Below, in pieces: positions 1-7,729 of a stretch of DNA of 64,000 bases; the stretch's first letter is position 1; the number at the start of each line of letters is the position of its first letter. This DNA comes from Bacillus sp. FJAT-27264 (GTDB taxonomy: Bacteria > Bacillota > Bacilli > Paenibacillales > Paenibacillaceae). The notes below the pieces were generated by a model that ran no database searches, was not told where the DNA came from, and saw nothing but the letters and a program-made list of their open reading frames with translations. The stretch lies in contig NZ_MAQW01000001.1 in assembly GCF_001682855.1 (NCBI RefSeq), positions 62,001 through 126,000 on the forward strand, in the 5' to 3' direction. The translations under genes and the position numbers were made by a program.

Positions 1-257
1 CGGCTCGGTCGTCACTACGGTGGAATATTTGGACTTCCGGCCGCTGTTGTCTCCAGATTTCTTTCCATTGTACCGCTGTTTGCGGTTGAAATCCGGACAG
101 CTTATGCTTCCGATGCGAGCTTTCCTTCGGAAAGCTTTTAGGCGGTCGCTGTCGCTCCTACAGTTCCAAACCTCCCCCTTCGTTCCTCCTCGCTTTTTGT
201 TACTTTCTTTTGTTCGGCTTATATAGATCATTACCTCTTATCTTAACACTTTTAAAT
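1..257. other. Intergenic start of window, possible dispersed repeat, no gene supported
   Basis: I see no convincing gene. A short plus-strand ORF at 20-226 has no ribosome site, low-complexity composition and no recognisable family. A hairpin at 118-136 (AGCTTTCC, loop TTC, GGAAAGCT) followed by TTTT could be a plus-strand terminator for a gene left of the window. The stretch rich in cctcc/cttcg words around 140-220 resembles intergenic repeats I associate with Paenibacillus genomes, but no second copy lies in this window, so that is recollection only. Confidence 0.3.
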
Positions 258-276
258 GATATTGATTCTCATTATC
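258..276. promoter_or_regulatory. Fur-box-like operator
   Basis: The 19-mer GATATTGATTCTCATTATC matches the classic Fur consensus GATAATGATAATCATTATC at 16 of 19 positions. No gene start lies next to it inside the window: kimA points away and ends at 411. If functional it would control a minus-strand gene left of coordinate 1, with the 1-257 stretch between operator and gene. Confidence 0.45.
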
Positions 277-358
277 TATGTCAACATAAATATTAAAAAT
301 TCTACAGGGTTCGCGTCTGTTTGACACAAGCAAGCAAAACGAAACAAACAAAACGAAA

Positions 359-385
359 CAAAAAAAGAAGCCGCATCGCGACTTC
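359..385 (-). terminator. Intrinsic terminator of kimA
   Basis: On the minus strand, GAAGTCGC, loop GAT, GCGGCTTC forms an 8-bp stem (one G-U pair) followed by a run of T, about 25 bases after the kimA stop codon. Confidence 0.75.
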
Positions 386-410
386 CCTTAAGTGTGCAGT
401 TAATCCCAAG

Positions 411-2228
411 TTATTTGTTCAAATGATAAGGCACTGTGGCGACTACAACATCCTTCTGGTTCATTAAATAGGAACGAATCAAGAAACTGGTCTGGTTGTG
501 CAATAGCGCCTGCCACCAATGCTTCGTAATAAATTGCGGAATAAGGATCGTAATGTGATCTGTCGAAGCGGTCTTCCACTCCACCGTATCGATGAACTTA
601 AGCAGGGGGCGGAGAATGCTGCGGTACCGGGAGCGCAATACAATAAGCCGTACACCCGGGTTCCATTCTTCCCACTTCTGCTCCATCCGATGAATCTCCT
701 CTTCATCAAAGCCGACGTACACAGCAACCACATTATCCGTTAACGACTTGGCGTAGCTGAGCGAATGCAGAACGGCGCGAGTAACGCCAGCTACAGGCAC
801 AACCACGGTGCTTCCTTTAATAACTGGTTTATCTTTGTCGAGACAGATACGAAGCTGATCCGCTGTATTCATGTAGTGACCATGTATGCGGTAGAACACG
901 AACATTACGATTGGCAGGAAGATAAAGGCCATCCACACACTGGAGAATTTGGTGATGATGAAAATCAGCGTAATCGTTAATGTCGTCAGCATCCCGATTG
1001 TGTTGACAACAAATTTACTTTGCCAGCCAGCCGGCTTCAATTTGTACCAGCGAACCATCATACCCAGCTGCGACAGTGTAAATGGAATGAACACACCGAC
1101 AGCATACAGTGGAATCAGGCCTTCTGTATTCCCGTGAAATGCGGCTACCAGTAATGCAGACATCACACCGAGGAAAATGATCCCGTTCGAGAAACCGAGC
1201 CGGTCCCCACGGACCATGAACGCATGCGGCATGTATTTATCTTTGGCGAACATACAGGCAAGCAGCGGGAACGCCGAGTAAGCGGTATTGGCTGCCAGGA
1301 ACAGTATAACAGCAGTAATCCCTTGAATGAAGAAATACAGCACGCCGCGTCCAAAGGTGGATTCCGTGATCTGGGATACGACGGTAGCTTTCTCGTCGGG
1401 CACAATGCCATACCAGTACGCCAGAACGGTTATGCCTGTGAACATAATCCCTAGAATGAGGCCCATGGCCATTAGGGTTTTTGCCGCATTTTTCTCAGCA
1501 GGCGCTTTAAAGTTCGGAATAGCATTGGATACCGCCTCGACCCCGGTCAAAGCCGAACAGCCAGAGCTAAAGGCCTTCAGGAGCAGGAACAAGCTGACAT
1601 TGGATACCGCAGTCCCGATCTCGGGAACATGGGCATGCGCGCCGCCTGTAGCATATTTTATAACCCCTGAAATAATTAAGACGAAAATGGAAATAACAAA
1701 CAGGTATACCGGAACAGCAATGAAGGATGCGGATTCTGTTACGCCGCGTAGATTAAGTATCGTTAGGATGATAATTACGGTAACTGCAATAAGAACGGTA
1801 TGCCCATGTAAGCCTGGAAAAGCCGACGTGATCGCATCAGTACCTGCTGACGCACTTACGGCAACCGTTAGAATGTAATCCACGAGCAAAGAGCCACCAG
1901 CCAAAAGCCCGGTCGGAACGCCCAGATTGTTCTTAGCTACGATATAAGCACCGCCGCCTTGTGGATAAGCAAAGATCGTCTGCCGGTATGATAAAATCAG
2001 AATCGCCAGCAGTCCCAATACGGCAAGTGCAATTGGCAGTGAGTACCAGATCGCTGTGAACCCCGCGGCGACCAGTACAATCAGGATTTGTTCCGTTCCG
2101 TAGGCCACAGACGAGAGCGCATCTGAAGACAGAACAGCCAGTGCTTTCACCTTGGATAACTTTTCATGATCGAGTTCGTTCGATTTCATCGGACGCCCGA
2201 TCAAAAGTCGTTTTACTTTGCTTACCAT
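411..2228 (-). CDS. kimA: KimA-type high-affinity potassium importer (APC superfamily)
   Basis: About 605 residues, the length of B. subtilis KimA (YdaO). The N-terminus carries LSSDALSSVAYGTEQILIVL-like and SYRQTIFAYPQGGGAYIV-like segments typical of KimA, followed by about twelve hydrophobic segments up to residue ~450 and a soluble C-terminal domain. Known family role: proton-driven K+ uptake at low external K+, shut off by c-di-AMP. The ATG at 2226-2228 is chosen because AGAGGAAC lies ~10 bases upstream; a longer reading to 2324 begins inside the riboswitch terminator stem and is rejected. Single-gene unit with its own terminator. The upstream c-di-AMP riboswitch is exactly what controls this gene in B. 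subtilis, which supports KimA over a generic amino acid permease. High confidence. Confidence 0.93.
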   Translation of the reverse strand: MVSKVKRLLIGRPMKSNELDHEKLSKVKALAVLSSDALSSVAYGTEQILIVLVAAGFTAIWYSLPIALAVLGLLAILILSYRQTIFAYPQGGGAYIVAKNNLGVPTGLLAGGSLLVDYILTVAVSASAGTDAITSAFPGLHGHTVLIAVTVIIILTILNLRGVTESASFIAVPVYLFVISIFVLIISGVIKYATGGAHAHVPEIGTAVSNVSLFLLLKAFSSGCSALTGVEAVSNAIPNFKAPAEKNAAKTLMAMGLILGIMFTGITVLAYWYGIVPDEKATVVSQITESTFGRGVLYFFIQGITAVILFLAANTAYSAFPLLACMFAKDKYMPHAFMVRGDRLGFSNGIIFLGVMSALLVAAFHGNTEGLIPLYAVGVFIPFTLSQLGMMVRWYKLKPAGWQSKFVVNTIGMLTTLTITLIFIITKFSSVWMAFIFLPIVMFVFYRIHGHYMNTADQLRICLDKDKPVIKGSTVVVPVAGVTRAVLHSLSYAKSLTDNVVAVYVGFDEEEIHRMEQKWEEWNPGVRLIVLRSRYRSILRPLLKFIDTVEWKTASTDHITILIPQFITKHWWQALLHNQTSFLIRSYLMNQKDVVVATVPYHLNK

Positions 2229-2310
2229 TGTAGAAACAGTTCCTCTCTTTGGTGAGTTGAATCGGTCATACCGCGCGCCGTTTTCACGGGTGGATTTCAT
2301 AAATGCAGGC

Positions 2311-2343
2311 ACAAAAATAAGCATACGGAAATGATCCGCATGC
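2311..2343 (-). terminator. Expression-platform terminator of the kimA riboswitch
   Basis: Minus-strand GCATGCGGA, loop TCATT, TCCGTATGC, then TTATTTTTGT. It sits between the aptamer and the kimA ribosome site, so it is the likely off-state hairpin when c-di-AMP is bound. Confidence 0.75.
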
Positions 2344-2349
2344 CTGTGG

Positions 2350-2500
2350 CATGGTCATTATCCCACCTTTGCTTACGAGGTTAGCTGGCGGATTCGGGCT
2401 GTGGTAGCCCTACGGTTCGGCCATATTGGCCGCTTCCGATTCACCCCTTTGGCATCGTATGCCAAGATTGGTTCCCCCGTTTTTCCTAGGAAAATTCAGC
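2350..2500 (-). ncRNA. c-di-AMP riboswitch (ydaO-yuaA class)
   Basis: The minus strand holds the conserved blocks of this class in order: GGGGGAACCAATC (around 2465-2478), GGGGTGAATCGGAAGC (2432-2447), AGGGCTACCACAGCCCGAAT (2392-2411) and CCAGCTAACCTCGTAAGC (2371-2388), followed by the terminator at 2311-2343. In known examples c-di-AMP binding promotes termination and so switches off K+ uptake. It lies directly upstream of kimA. Confidence 0.92.
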
Positions 2501-2526
2501 GCATATTCAACTTCTCACAAGGTCTA

Positions 2527-2555
2527 ATATTAGTCTACAAAGCGCATCCAGTAAA
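2527..2555 (-). promoter_or_regulatory. Candidate promoter of the riboswitch-kimA transcript
   Basis: Minus-strand TTTACT (2550-2555), 17-base spacer, TAATAT (2527-2532). Both hexamers are partial matches to the vegetative consensus, but position and spacing fit a start just upstream of the aptamer. Confidence 0.45.
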
Positions 2556-2725
2556 GCGGTGAAAAAAATGAAAAAAGAATGAAAAAACATTCAAAACCCG
2601 CAAATTTTATATCGGGAACTGTCCGCTCTTTCATTCTCTTCTATTATCCCTTCGGCCCGTGATTTTATAACATTTTGACGTTATTTGTGACGGAACAGCA
2701 GGGAATATTTATTGGTTGTACTTGC

Positions 2726-3172
2726 TTATGCTTCTTCCGTTTCCTGCTCCAGCGGCTTGCGGCCGAACCAGAGTAAAGCCGTGATCAAAGCAAAGGCGAT
2801 CAGTGCCATAAACGGAATGGTGATAAAACCAAAATAATTCAAATAATCTTTGTTACAAGGAACCCCCACCGTGCAGGGAATAATCTTGCTGAGCGCAGGA
2901 ATTTTCTGTTCTGCGTAGTGATACAATGAAATGCTTCCCCCGATAATGCTCAGCGGCAGCACATAAGGAATAATGCGCTTGTCTCCCCGGTAAGTGGCAA
3001 TGCCTAGCAGAATTAGCTGGGGATACATAAAGATGCGCTGGAACCAGCAGAGCTTGCAAGGCTCATACTTTAGAACCTCACTTAAGTAAAGGCTGCCTGC
3101 CACGGCCACCACTGACACAAACCAAGCCAGGTAAAGAGCGTTACGGCGGCAAAATAGGGAGAATTTACTCAT
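2726..3172 (-). CDS. bdbC: BdbC, DsbB-family membrane quinone:thiol oxidoreductase
   Basis: A 148-residue protein with four predicted membrane segments. Two cysteine pairs are visible: CKLC at residues 39-42 after the first helix pair, and Cys100/Cys106 in the second external loop (IIPCTVGVPC). This is the DsbB/BdbC layout; the protein reoxidises its thioredoxin-fold partner BdbD with quinone. The ATG at 3170-3172 is chosen because it is 1 base after the bdbD stop and gives the normal family N-terminus (MSKFSLFCRR); a longer frame to 3205 overlaps bdbD. The pair bdbD-bdbC is an operon, as in other Bacillales. Likely role: disulfide formation in secreted, competence or envelope proteins. Confidence 0.92.
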   Translation of the reverse strand: MSKFSLFCRRNALYLAWFVSVVAVAGSLYLSEVLKYEPCKLCWFQRIFMYPQLILLGIATYRGDKRIIPYVLPLSIIGGSISLYHYAEQKIPALSKIIPCTVGVPCNKDYLNYFGFITIPFMALIAFALITALLWFGRKPLEQETEEA

Positions 3173-3173
3173 T

Positions 3174-3929
3174 TCACTTGGCCTCCGCCGCTTTGGCTGC
3201 AGCATTTACTTCTGCTGAAATTGCATCAAAGTTAAACGGTTCTGCAGATTTCACACCATTAATGAAGATGGTTGGCGTATTATTAACCCCTGCACCCGAA
3301 GCTGTCTTAATGTCACGCTGCAGCTCGTCATAATACGTACGTTCCTTGATATCCTTGCGCAGCAGCTCCAGATCAATGTTCAGTTTTTCCTTCTCGGCCA
3401 AGCCTACCAAATAATCCTCGGTTGCCCACTTGGCATTCTCATCTCCCTGATTTGCATATACGGCATCAAAGAATTTCCAGAACTCATCAGCATTCTGATG
3501 ATAAATGGATAGGGCTGCAAGTGAAGCTGTTTCGGAATCAGGACCGATAAAGGCCATATTTACAAAATAAAAAGAGGCTTTTCCTGGCTCAACCAGCTCT
3601 TTCACGATTTGCGGTTTAATTAACCCTGTGAACTGGGCACAAGCGGGACATTTGAAGTCTCCAAATTCAACAATTTTGACCGGTGCATCCTCTTTACCCA
3701 GTCTTGGCAGCTCACTGTAATTGAAGCTCGTCGGCTCTGCTGCTGTGGTGGTGGAGGAAGAATCCTTCGATGCCATCATAAATAGGACTACAAAAATAAT
3801 GACTACAAAAGCAATCGTACCAATAACAAACATTCTGTTCGTCTGTTTCTGTTTATCTTGCTTGGTGCGGTCTCTCTCCTGCTTGCTCAATTGGGAAGCC
3901 GCTGGACTTTTCTTCTTAGGTTTGCTCAA
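3174..3929 (-). CDS. bdbD: BdbD, membrane-anchored DsbA-like thiol oxidase
   Basis: Contains a lysine-rich N-terminus, one membrane anchor (FVIGTIAFVVIIFVVLFMMA) and an extracytoplasmic thioredoxin fold with the active site FGDFKCPACAQF and the cis-Pro loop NTPTIFING near the C-terminus. It should oxidise substrate thiols and be recharged by BdbC next door. I choose the TTG at 3927-3929 as start: AAGGA sits 7 bases before it, whereas the in-frame ATG at 3948-3950 has no ribosome site and lies only ~13 bases from a possible -10 box (TATACT). The protein would be 251 residues. Function is secure; the start codon is inference. Confidence 0.9.
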   Translation of the reverse strand: MSKPKKKSPAASQLSKQERDRTKQDKQKQTNRMFVIGTIAFVVIIFVVLFMMASKDSSSTTTAAEPTSFNYSELPRLGKEDAPVKIVEFGDFKCPACAQFTGLIKPQIVKELVEPGKASFYFVNMAFIGPDSETASLAALSIYHQNADEFWKFFDAVYANQGDENAKWATEDYLVGLAEKEKLNIDLELLRKDIKERTYYDELQRDIKTASGAGVNNTPTIFINGVKSAEPFNFDAISAEVNAAAKAAEAK

Positions 3930-4051
3930 GGATCGTTCCTTTCTGTCCATTACGGACGGGCATAGTATAATATTTTAAAATTATATAATTAAAGAACTCA
4001 CCTTGGCAATCCATACTATTGATTTGAAGGCATGTGCTATGGAATAATAAC

Positions 4052-4090
4052 GACAAAAAAAGACATAGCGCCGTTAAACGACACTATGCC
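4052..4090 (-). terminator. Intrinsic terminator after the CorC-family gene
   Basis: Minus-strand 12-bp stem GGCATAGTGTCG / CGGCGCTATGTC (three G-U pairs), loop TTTAA, followed by seven T. It lies 26 bases beyond the stop of the gene ending at 4116. Confidence 0.8.
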
Positions 4091-4115
4091 CTTGTGCTAT
4101 TACTTTATTGAATAC

Positions 4116-5432
4116 CTAGGCTCCGGCTTCTTCGGCGAGAATCTCTACCTTGAGCAGTTTGATTCGGGAGATCCGCTTATGATCTATTTCCTCAACAATA
4201 AACAAATGATTGTCAAACGTTATGGACTGGCCCATTTGCGGCGGATTTACTTCCAGCTTGGAATAGAGCCACCCACCCAGAGTATCATAATCATCGGTCT
4301 CCATGTGCAGACCCAGAAGGTCGTTGATCTCCTCAATCAGCATCAAGCCATCAATGGAGTATTCATCCTCCCCCAGCTTCTCCACGCCGGGGCGCTCCTC
4401 ATCGAATTCATCCTGGATTTCCCCTACGATCTCTTCCATGATATCTTCCAGGGTAACCATCCCAGAAGTTCCACCGTATTCATCAATGAGGATGGCGATC
4501 TGAGTCTTGGCCCGCTGCATCACCTTTAGCAACGCACTGATCTGGATTGATTCCGGTACGGTAAGGATCGGGCGGATCAATTCATGATACTGGGGAACTT
4601 GTTCCCTGATCAAGTCCTTAATGTGAATGAAGCCAAGAATATGGTCCTTGTCGCCATCACAGACTGGATAACGAGTCCGCATGCCTTCAAAGGCAATATT
4701 AATGTTCTCTTCCACTGACAGATGATTATTCAGACAAATCATTTCCGTACGTGGAATCATGATCTCTCGGGCCATCGTATCAGCAAATTCAAAAATGTTA
4801 TCGACCAGCGTCATTTCAGTGTTGTCGATCAGTCCGCTTTTATTGCTTTCCTGCATCAGAATTCGGATTTCTTCCTCGGTATGAGCTGTTCCAAGCTCAG
4901 TTGGAGGCGTCAGTCGGACAAGTCGTAGCAAGCCACGCGCCAGATTGTTGACAACCCAGATGAACGGAAACATCAGCTTGTAAAAGACATTCATCGGTCC
5001 TGCGGTTAGCAGAAGTACAGTTTCAGCCTTGTTGACAGCAATCGTCTTCGGCGCAAGCTCGCCAAGCACAATATGCAGCACTGTAATTAGCATGAAGGCA
5101 ATAATCAGAGAGATAACATATACTGTCGTTGCACCAAAGCCCAGACTAACCAGCAGCGGCTCAACCAGCGTCGCAATTGCCGGTTCACCCAGCCAGCCCA
5201 GCGCGAGTGATGCCAGGGTAATTCCAAGCTGACAAGCAGATAGATAAGCATCTAAGTTGTGAACAATAGGTTTTACAGACAGCGCTCTTTTGCTGCCCTC
5301 CTCGATAAGCGAATCAATGCGCCCGCTGCGCACTTTCACCATCGCATACTCCACGGAAACAAAAAATCCGTTCAGCAGCACCAATAAAATCATTAAACCT
5401 ACATTTAATATACCGGGTAAAGGGTCGCTCAA
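4116..5432 (-). CDS. CorC/HlyC-family (CNNM-CBS) membrane protein
   Basis: 438 residues. Residues ~1-150 form the CNNM-type membrane domain (VLLNGFFVSVEYAMVKVRSGRID, LALGWLGEPAIA), ~205-330 a CBS pair (IMIPRTEMI, FIHIKDLI, ILIDEYGGTSGMVTLEDIMEE), and ~350-430 the C-terminal CorC_HlyC domain. Family members are implicated in Mg2+ or other divalent metal efflux or homeostasis; the substrate here is not shown. Start is TTG at 5430-5432, with AGGAG six bases upstream. This start overlaps the stop of a 30-codon upstream ORF, and its ribosome site borders a 10-bp hairpin, so translation is probably coupled. Promoter TTGACT-16-TATAAT upstream, own terminator downstream. Confidence 0.88.
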   Translation of the reverse strand: MSDPLPGILNVGLMILLVLLNGFFVSVEYAMVKVRSGRIDSLIEEGSKRALSVKPIVHNLDAYLSACQLGITLASLALGWLGEPAIATLVEPLLVSLGFGATTVYVISLIIAFMLITVLHIVLGELAPKTIAVNKAETVLLLTAGPMNVFYKLMFPFIWVVNNLARGLLRLVRLTPPTELGTAHTEEEIRILMQESNKSGLIDNTEMTLVDNIFEFADTMAREIMIPRTEMICLNNHLSVEENINIAFEGMRTRYPVCDGDKDHILGFIHIKDLIREQVPQYHELIRPILTVPESIQISALLKVMQRAKTQIAILIDEYGGTSGMVTLEDIMEEIVGEIQDEFDEERPGVEKLGEDEYSIDGLMLIEEINDLLGLHMETDDYDTLGGWLYSKLEVNPPQMGQSITFDNHLFIVEEIDHKRISRIKLLKVEILAEEAGA

Positions 5433-5521
5433 ATTTTGCTCCTATCCACCGTTCTCACACGGGGCGGATAGGCCCACCTCCTTCGTTTTTTCAAAATGTC
5501 AGCATGTAAATCGTCAGTCAT
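5429..5521 (-). CDS. 30-residue upstream ORF coupled to the CorC-family gene
   Basis: Reads MTDDLHADILKKRRRWAYPP and ten further residues ending RSKI. GGGGA lies ~10 bases before its ATG. Its TGA stop overlaps the TTG start of the downstream gene (TTGA, 4 bases shared). Its last third runs through a perfect-looking stem (5441-5472) that partly covers the downstream AGGAG, so translating it would open the stem. The peptide is basic (KKRRRW) and belongs to no family I recognise; its role is probably regulatory. This is inference from geometry. Confidence 0.5.
   Translation of the reverse strand: MTDDLHADILKKRRRWAYPPRVRTVDRSKI
5441..5472 (-). promoter_or_regulatory. Hairpin partly covering the ribosome site of the CorC-family gene
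   Basis: Minus-strand CCTATCCGCC, 12-base loop, GGTGGATAGG: ten pairs with one G-U. The GG ending the 3' arm is the start of the AGGAG that serves the TTG at 5432. Confidence 0.55.
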
Positions 5522-5583
5522 CTGTATCAATTCCCCAATGCTTTCAGCTCCTGTCTATAGTCACGAATATAAATATATACATT

Positions 5584-5611
5584 ATTATATATTTATAATC
5601 TACACAGTCAA
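5584..5611 (-). promoter_or_regulatory. Vegetative-type promoter of uORF and CorC-family gene
   Basis: Minus-strand TTGACT (5606-5611), 16-base spacer, perfect TATAAT (5584-5589). Predicted transcript begins near 5577, giving a ~145-base leader that contains the uORF and hairpin. Confidence 0.65.
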
Positions 5612-5716
5612 ACCGTAGCGTATGACGGCATAATGAGGTTTTACCACAATTCTTTGACTTTTACTGATGAATTTGAGCTCTCATGCGTGTTCAGGCCGTT
5701 TCCAGTCGTTTCAATA

Positions 5717-5755
5717 ATAAAAGCCCCTCTCCAGTAGCGGAGAGAGGCTTAAAAA
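5717..5755 (-). terminator. Terminator of the cwlJ-gerQ operon
   Basis: Minus-strand AAGCCTCTCTCC, loop GCTACT, GGAGAGGGGCTT followed by TTATT, just after the gerQ stop. Confidence 0.8.
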
Positions 5756-5761
5756 TCAGTA

Positions 5762-6238
5762 TTAGCGATAGTAACGCGTACCGGGGTTCCCAATAACACC
5801 AGGATATTGATAAGTAAGGGGTTCGTCGAAAGTCGCGTAATCAAAATTGATCATAAGTAACATGATGCGTTGTCCCGTTGTCGGGTCGCTAATGATGATG
5901 TGGTCACGTCCAGCTGCTTCCAATTTACCCTTGAAGATTTTGGCGTTCCAATCCTTATTGTTCTCATAGGTCATGTAGAATGTGCCAACCTTACCCAAAT
6001 TTAGCCGTAAAATATTCTCGATGTAAGATTGTTCGAATACAGGGGCTGGTGCCGAAACTACTGTTCCTGATGGAGTCATTGGACTTCCGCTGGTTACTTG
6101 GGGAGGTACCGCTTGCATTGTGCCACCCATCGCACCCATTGTTCCCATTGGGGCCATGCTGTTTGACGTACCCATAGTGCCTGAAGATACACTTCCGATC
6201 GTGTAAGTAACAGGACGGTAAGGTTGTTGAACGATCAT
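5762..6238 (-). CDS. gerQ: Spore coat protein GerQ
   Basis: 158 residues: a Gly/Met/Ser/Pro-rich N-terminal half (residues ~1-70, low complexity) and a conserved C-terminal half with SYIENILRLNLGKVGTFYMT, WNAKIFKGKLEAAGRDHIII and DYATFDEPLTY, which is the GerQ signature. In B. subtilis GerQ is an inner-coat protein crosslinked by transglutaminase and is needed for CwlJ localisation and Ca-DPA germination. TAGGAGGTAATT precedes the ATG. It is the second gene of a two-gene unit with cwlJ, 47 bases apart, as in other spore-formers, and is followed by a strong terminator. Expression is expected late in the mother cell, though no sporulation promoter was identified with confidence. Confidence 0.92.
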   Translation of the reverse strand: MIVQQPYRPVTYTIGSVSSGTMGTSNSMAPMGTMGAMGGTMQAVPPQVTSGSPMTPSGTVVSAPAPVFEQSYIENILRLNLGKVGTFYMTYENNKDWNAKIFKGKLEAAGRDHIIISDPTTGQRIMLLMINFDYATFDEPLTYQYPGVIGNPGTRYYR

Positions 6239-6285
6239 TGATAAATTACCTCCTAAAAATTAATCGGGAGCTTGCGCCCCCGGGC

Positions 6286-6708
6286 CTAATACACGGCTGG
6301 ACAGTCTCCGCTGGTCGGAGAAAAGAAGCAATGGGCTTTAAAGCGGCCGGTGTTACTCTGATTGTACCAGGTGTCAGGGCAATCGCCCGCCGGACGGAAG
6401 AACCAAAGAGCATTGCTGGCAGGCCAGGTCCGTTCTCCCCCGATGGCTCTTTTCGCCAGACGAATATCGGCATCTCTCGCTCGCTGGTAGAAGTAACTCT
6501 TAGTCGGCGCTTCAAAACCTCCCGGACTTTGATACACCATATCATCGATATTGCGGATGTTTTTGAAGTCGAGGCAATTGCCCAAAATGCGGTTGACGCC
6601 GACATTGCCCACCATCAGCATCCCAAGATCTCCATCCTCTTCGGCTTCCGCTCTCATTAGCCGCGCCAGTACTCTCACATCTGCCGAGTTCGCTTTAATG
6701 ACGGCCAC
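6286..6708 (-). CDS. cwlJ: CwlJ, spore cortex-lytic enzyme
   Basis: 140 residues comprising the SleB/CwlJ hydrolase_2 domain alone, without signal peptide or peptidoglycan-binding domain, which distinguishes CwlJ from SleB. Visible signature: LARLMRAEAEEDGDLGMLMVG with the conserved glutamates, VGVNRILGNCLDF, GGFEAPTKSYFYQ and NALWFFRP. The enzyme degrades muramic-delta-lactam cortex peptidoglycan on germination. Start is GTG at 6706-6708, six bases after AAGGAGGG. First gene of the cwlJ-gerQ operon; pairing with gerQ makes both calls secure. Confidence 0.92.
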   Translation of the reverse strand: MAVIKANSADVRVLARLMRAEAEEDGDLGMLMVGNVGVNRILGNCLDFKNIRNIDDMVYQSPGGFEAPTKSYFYQRARDADIRLAKRAIGGERTWPASNALWFFRPAGDCPDTWYNQSNTGRFKAHCFFSPTSGDCPAVY

Positions 6709-6848
6709 ACGCGTCCCTCCTTGTAATGGCTACTTCGCAGAACAGCGATTTCGCTCTTTACTGCACGTTGTATTGTATGTGCATCCGCCCAAGAGGTGAC
6801 AGTCCGTAGGCAATTTTAGCTTCCTAATTATAATTTAAGGAGTTCATA

Positions 6849-7604
6849 CTATGGTTCATAGATCATTTTGCGGGTCATTCCGCCATCAATTACAAGCTGG
6901 GCACCCGTCACGAAGTTATTGTCTTCTGCGCTAAGGTACAGACAAGCACGGGCAATATCCTGAGGAGTGCCGACCCGACCAGATGGGTGCTGCTTATGAT
7001 CGATTTCACGTAACCCGCTGTAATCCTCTGTTTCAATCCAGCCTGGACTAATACAGTTTACTGTAATGCCATCCGGCCCTAGCGAGATCGCCATGGCATG
7101 TGTAAGCGCGGTGATCGCGCCTTTGGAAGCTGCATACGCTTCTGTATGAGCTTCGGACATCAGGGAACGTGTAGAGGAGAGGTTGATCACGGCGCCTCCT
7201 TGCGGGTTCCCCTTCATAATCTTCGCGGCCTCACGGGTTGCCAGAAAACAGCTTCTGGCATTCGTATTCATCACCTTGTCCCAATCCTCAACCGACAGCT
7301 CGTACAAGGAAGCAGTATGTGGATTGGCAATTCCGGCATTGTTGATCAAAATGTCAATAGTACCGAAGGTTTCAACTGTACGCTGCATTAGAGCGACGAT
7401 ATCGGCTTCACGGCTCACATCGCATAAGACGAAGAGGGCCTTTCCCCCATACTCGGAAATTTCGTTTACCGTCTGGCGCCCCCGCGCCTCTTCCAACTCA
7501 GCAACGATCACGTTCGCGCCAGCAGTCGCATAACTCATCGCTATCGCCCTGCCGATCCCGCGTCCCGCTCCTGTTACAATAACAGTCTTGTCCTTGAAGC
7601 TCAT
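6849..7604 (-). CDS. SDR-family NAD(P)-dependent oxidoreductase
   Basis: 251 residues, classical short-chain dehydrogenase. Cofactor motif TGAGRGIG near residue 13, NNAG near 90, catalytic Ser in NLSSTRS and the YAASK pair, PG motif (SPGWIETED), and the terminal VIDGG segment. The acidic residue after beta-2 (VAELEEA) suggests NAD(H) preference. The substrate cannot be told; closest general resemblance is to glucose/3-oxoacyl-ACP-type reductases. ATG at 7602-7604 is preferred over the GTG three codons upstream, since AAAGGAA is only two bases from that GTG. Monocistronic as far as can be seen. Confidence 0.85.
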   Translation of the reverse strand: MSFKDKTVIVTGAGRGIGRAIAMSYATAGANVIVAELEEARGRQTVNEISEYGGKALFVLCDVSREADIVALMQRTVETFGTIDILINNAGIANPHTASLYELSVEDWDKVMNTNARSCFLATREAAKIMKGNPQGGAVINLSSTRSLMSEAHTEAYAASKGAITALTHAMAISLGPDGITVNCISPGWIETEDYSGLREIDHKQHPSGRVGTPQDIARACLYLSAEDNNFVTGAQLVIDGGMTRKMIYEP

Positions 7605-7640
7605 TCTTGTCACGTTCCTTTCATCTATGTGAATTTGTCA

Positions 7641-7690
7641 GCAATATAAATATCCCCCTGTTCCGTGAACCGGAAACAAGGGGATTGTAC
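7641..7690 (-). terminator. Terminator after the DUF2500 gene
   Basis: Minus-strand hairpin with arms ATCCCCTTGTTTCCG / CGGAACAGGGGGAT around TTCA, followed by the A/T-rich ATTTATATT rather than a pure T run. Confidence 0.5.
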
Positions 7691-7729
7691 AGGAAGCATA
7701 GGAGTATTGCAACGGCTACCTAGAGATCT

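Noticed and set aside
20..226. 68-codon plus-strand ORF at the window start
   Set aside because: No ribosome site, Phe/Leu/Pro-rich low-complexity product, hairpin in the middle; looks non-coding.
265..292. dif-like word GTCAACATAA
   Set aside because: Only one half site; the right arm is absent and the position overlaps the Fur-box-like element.
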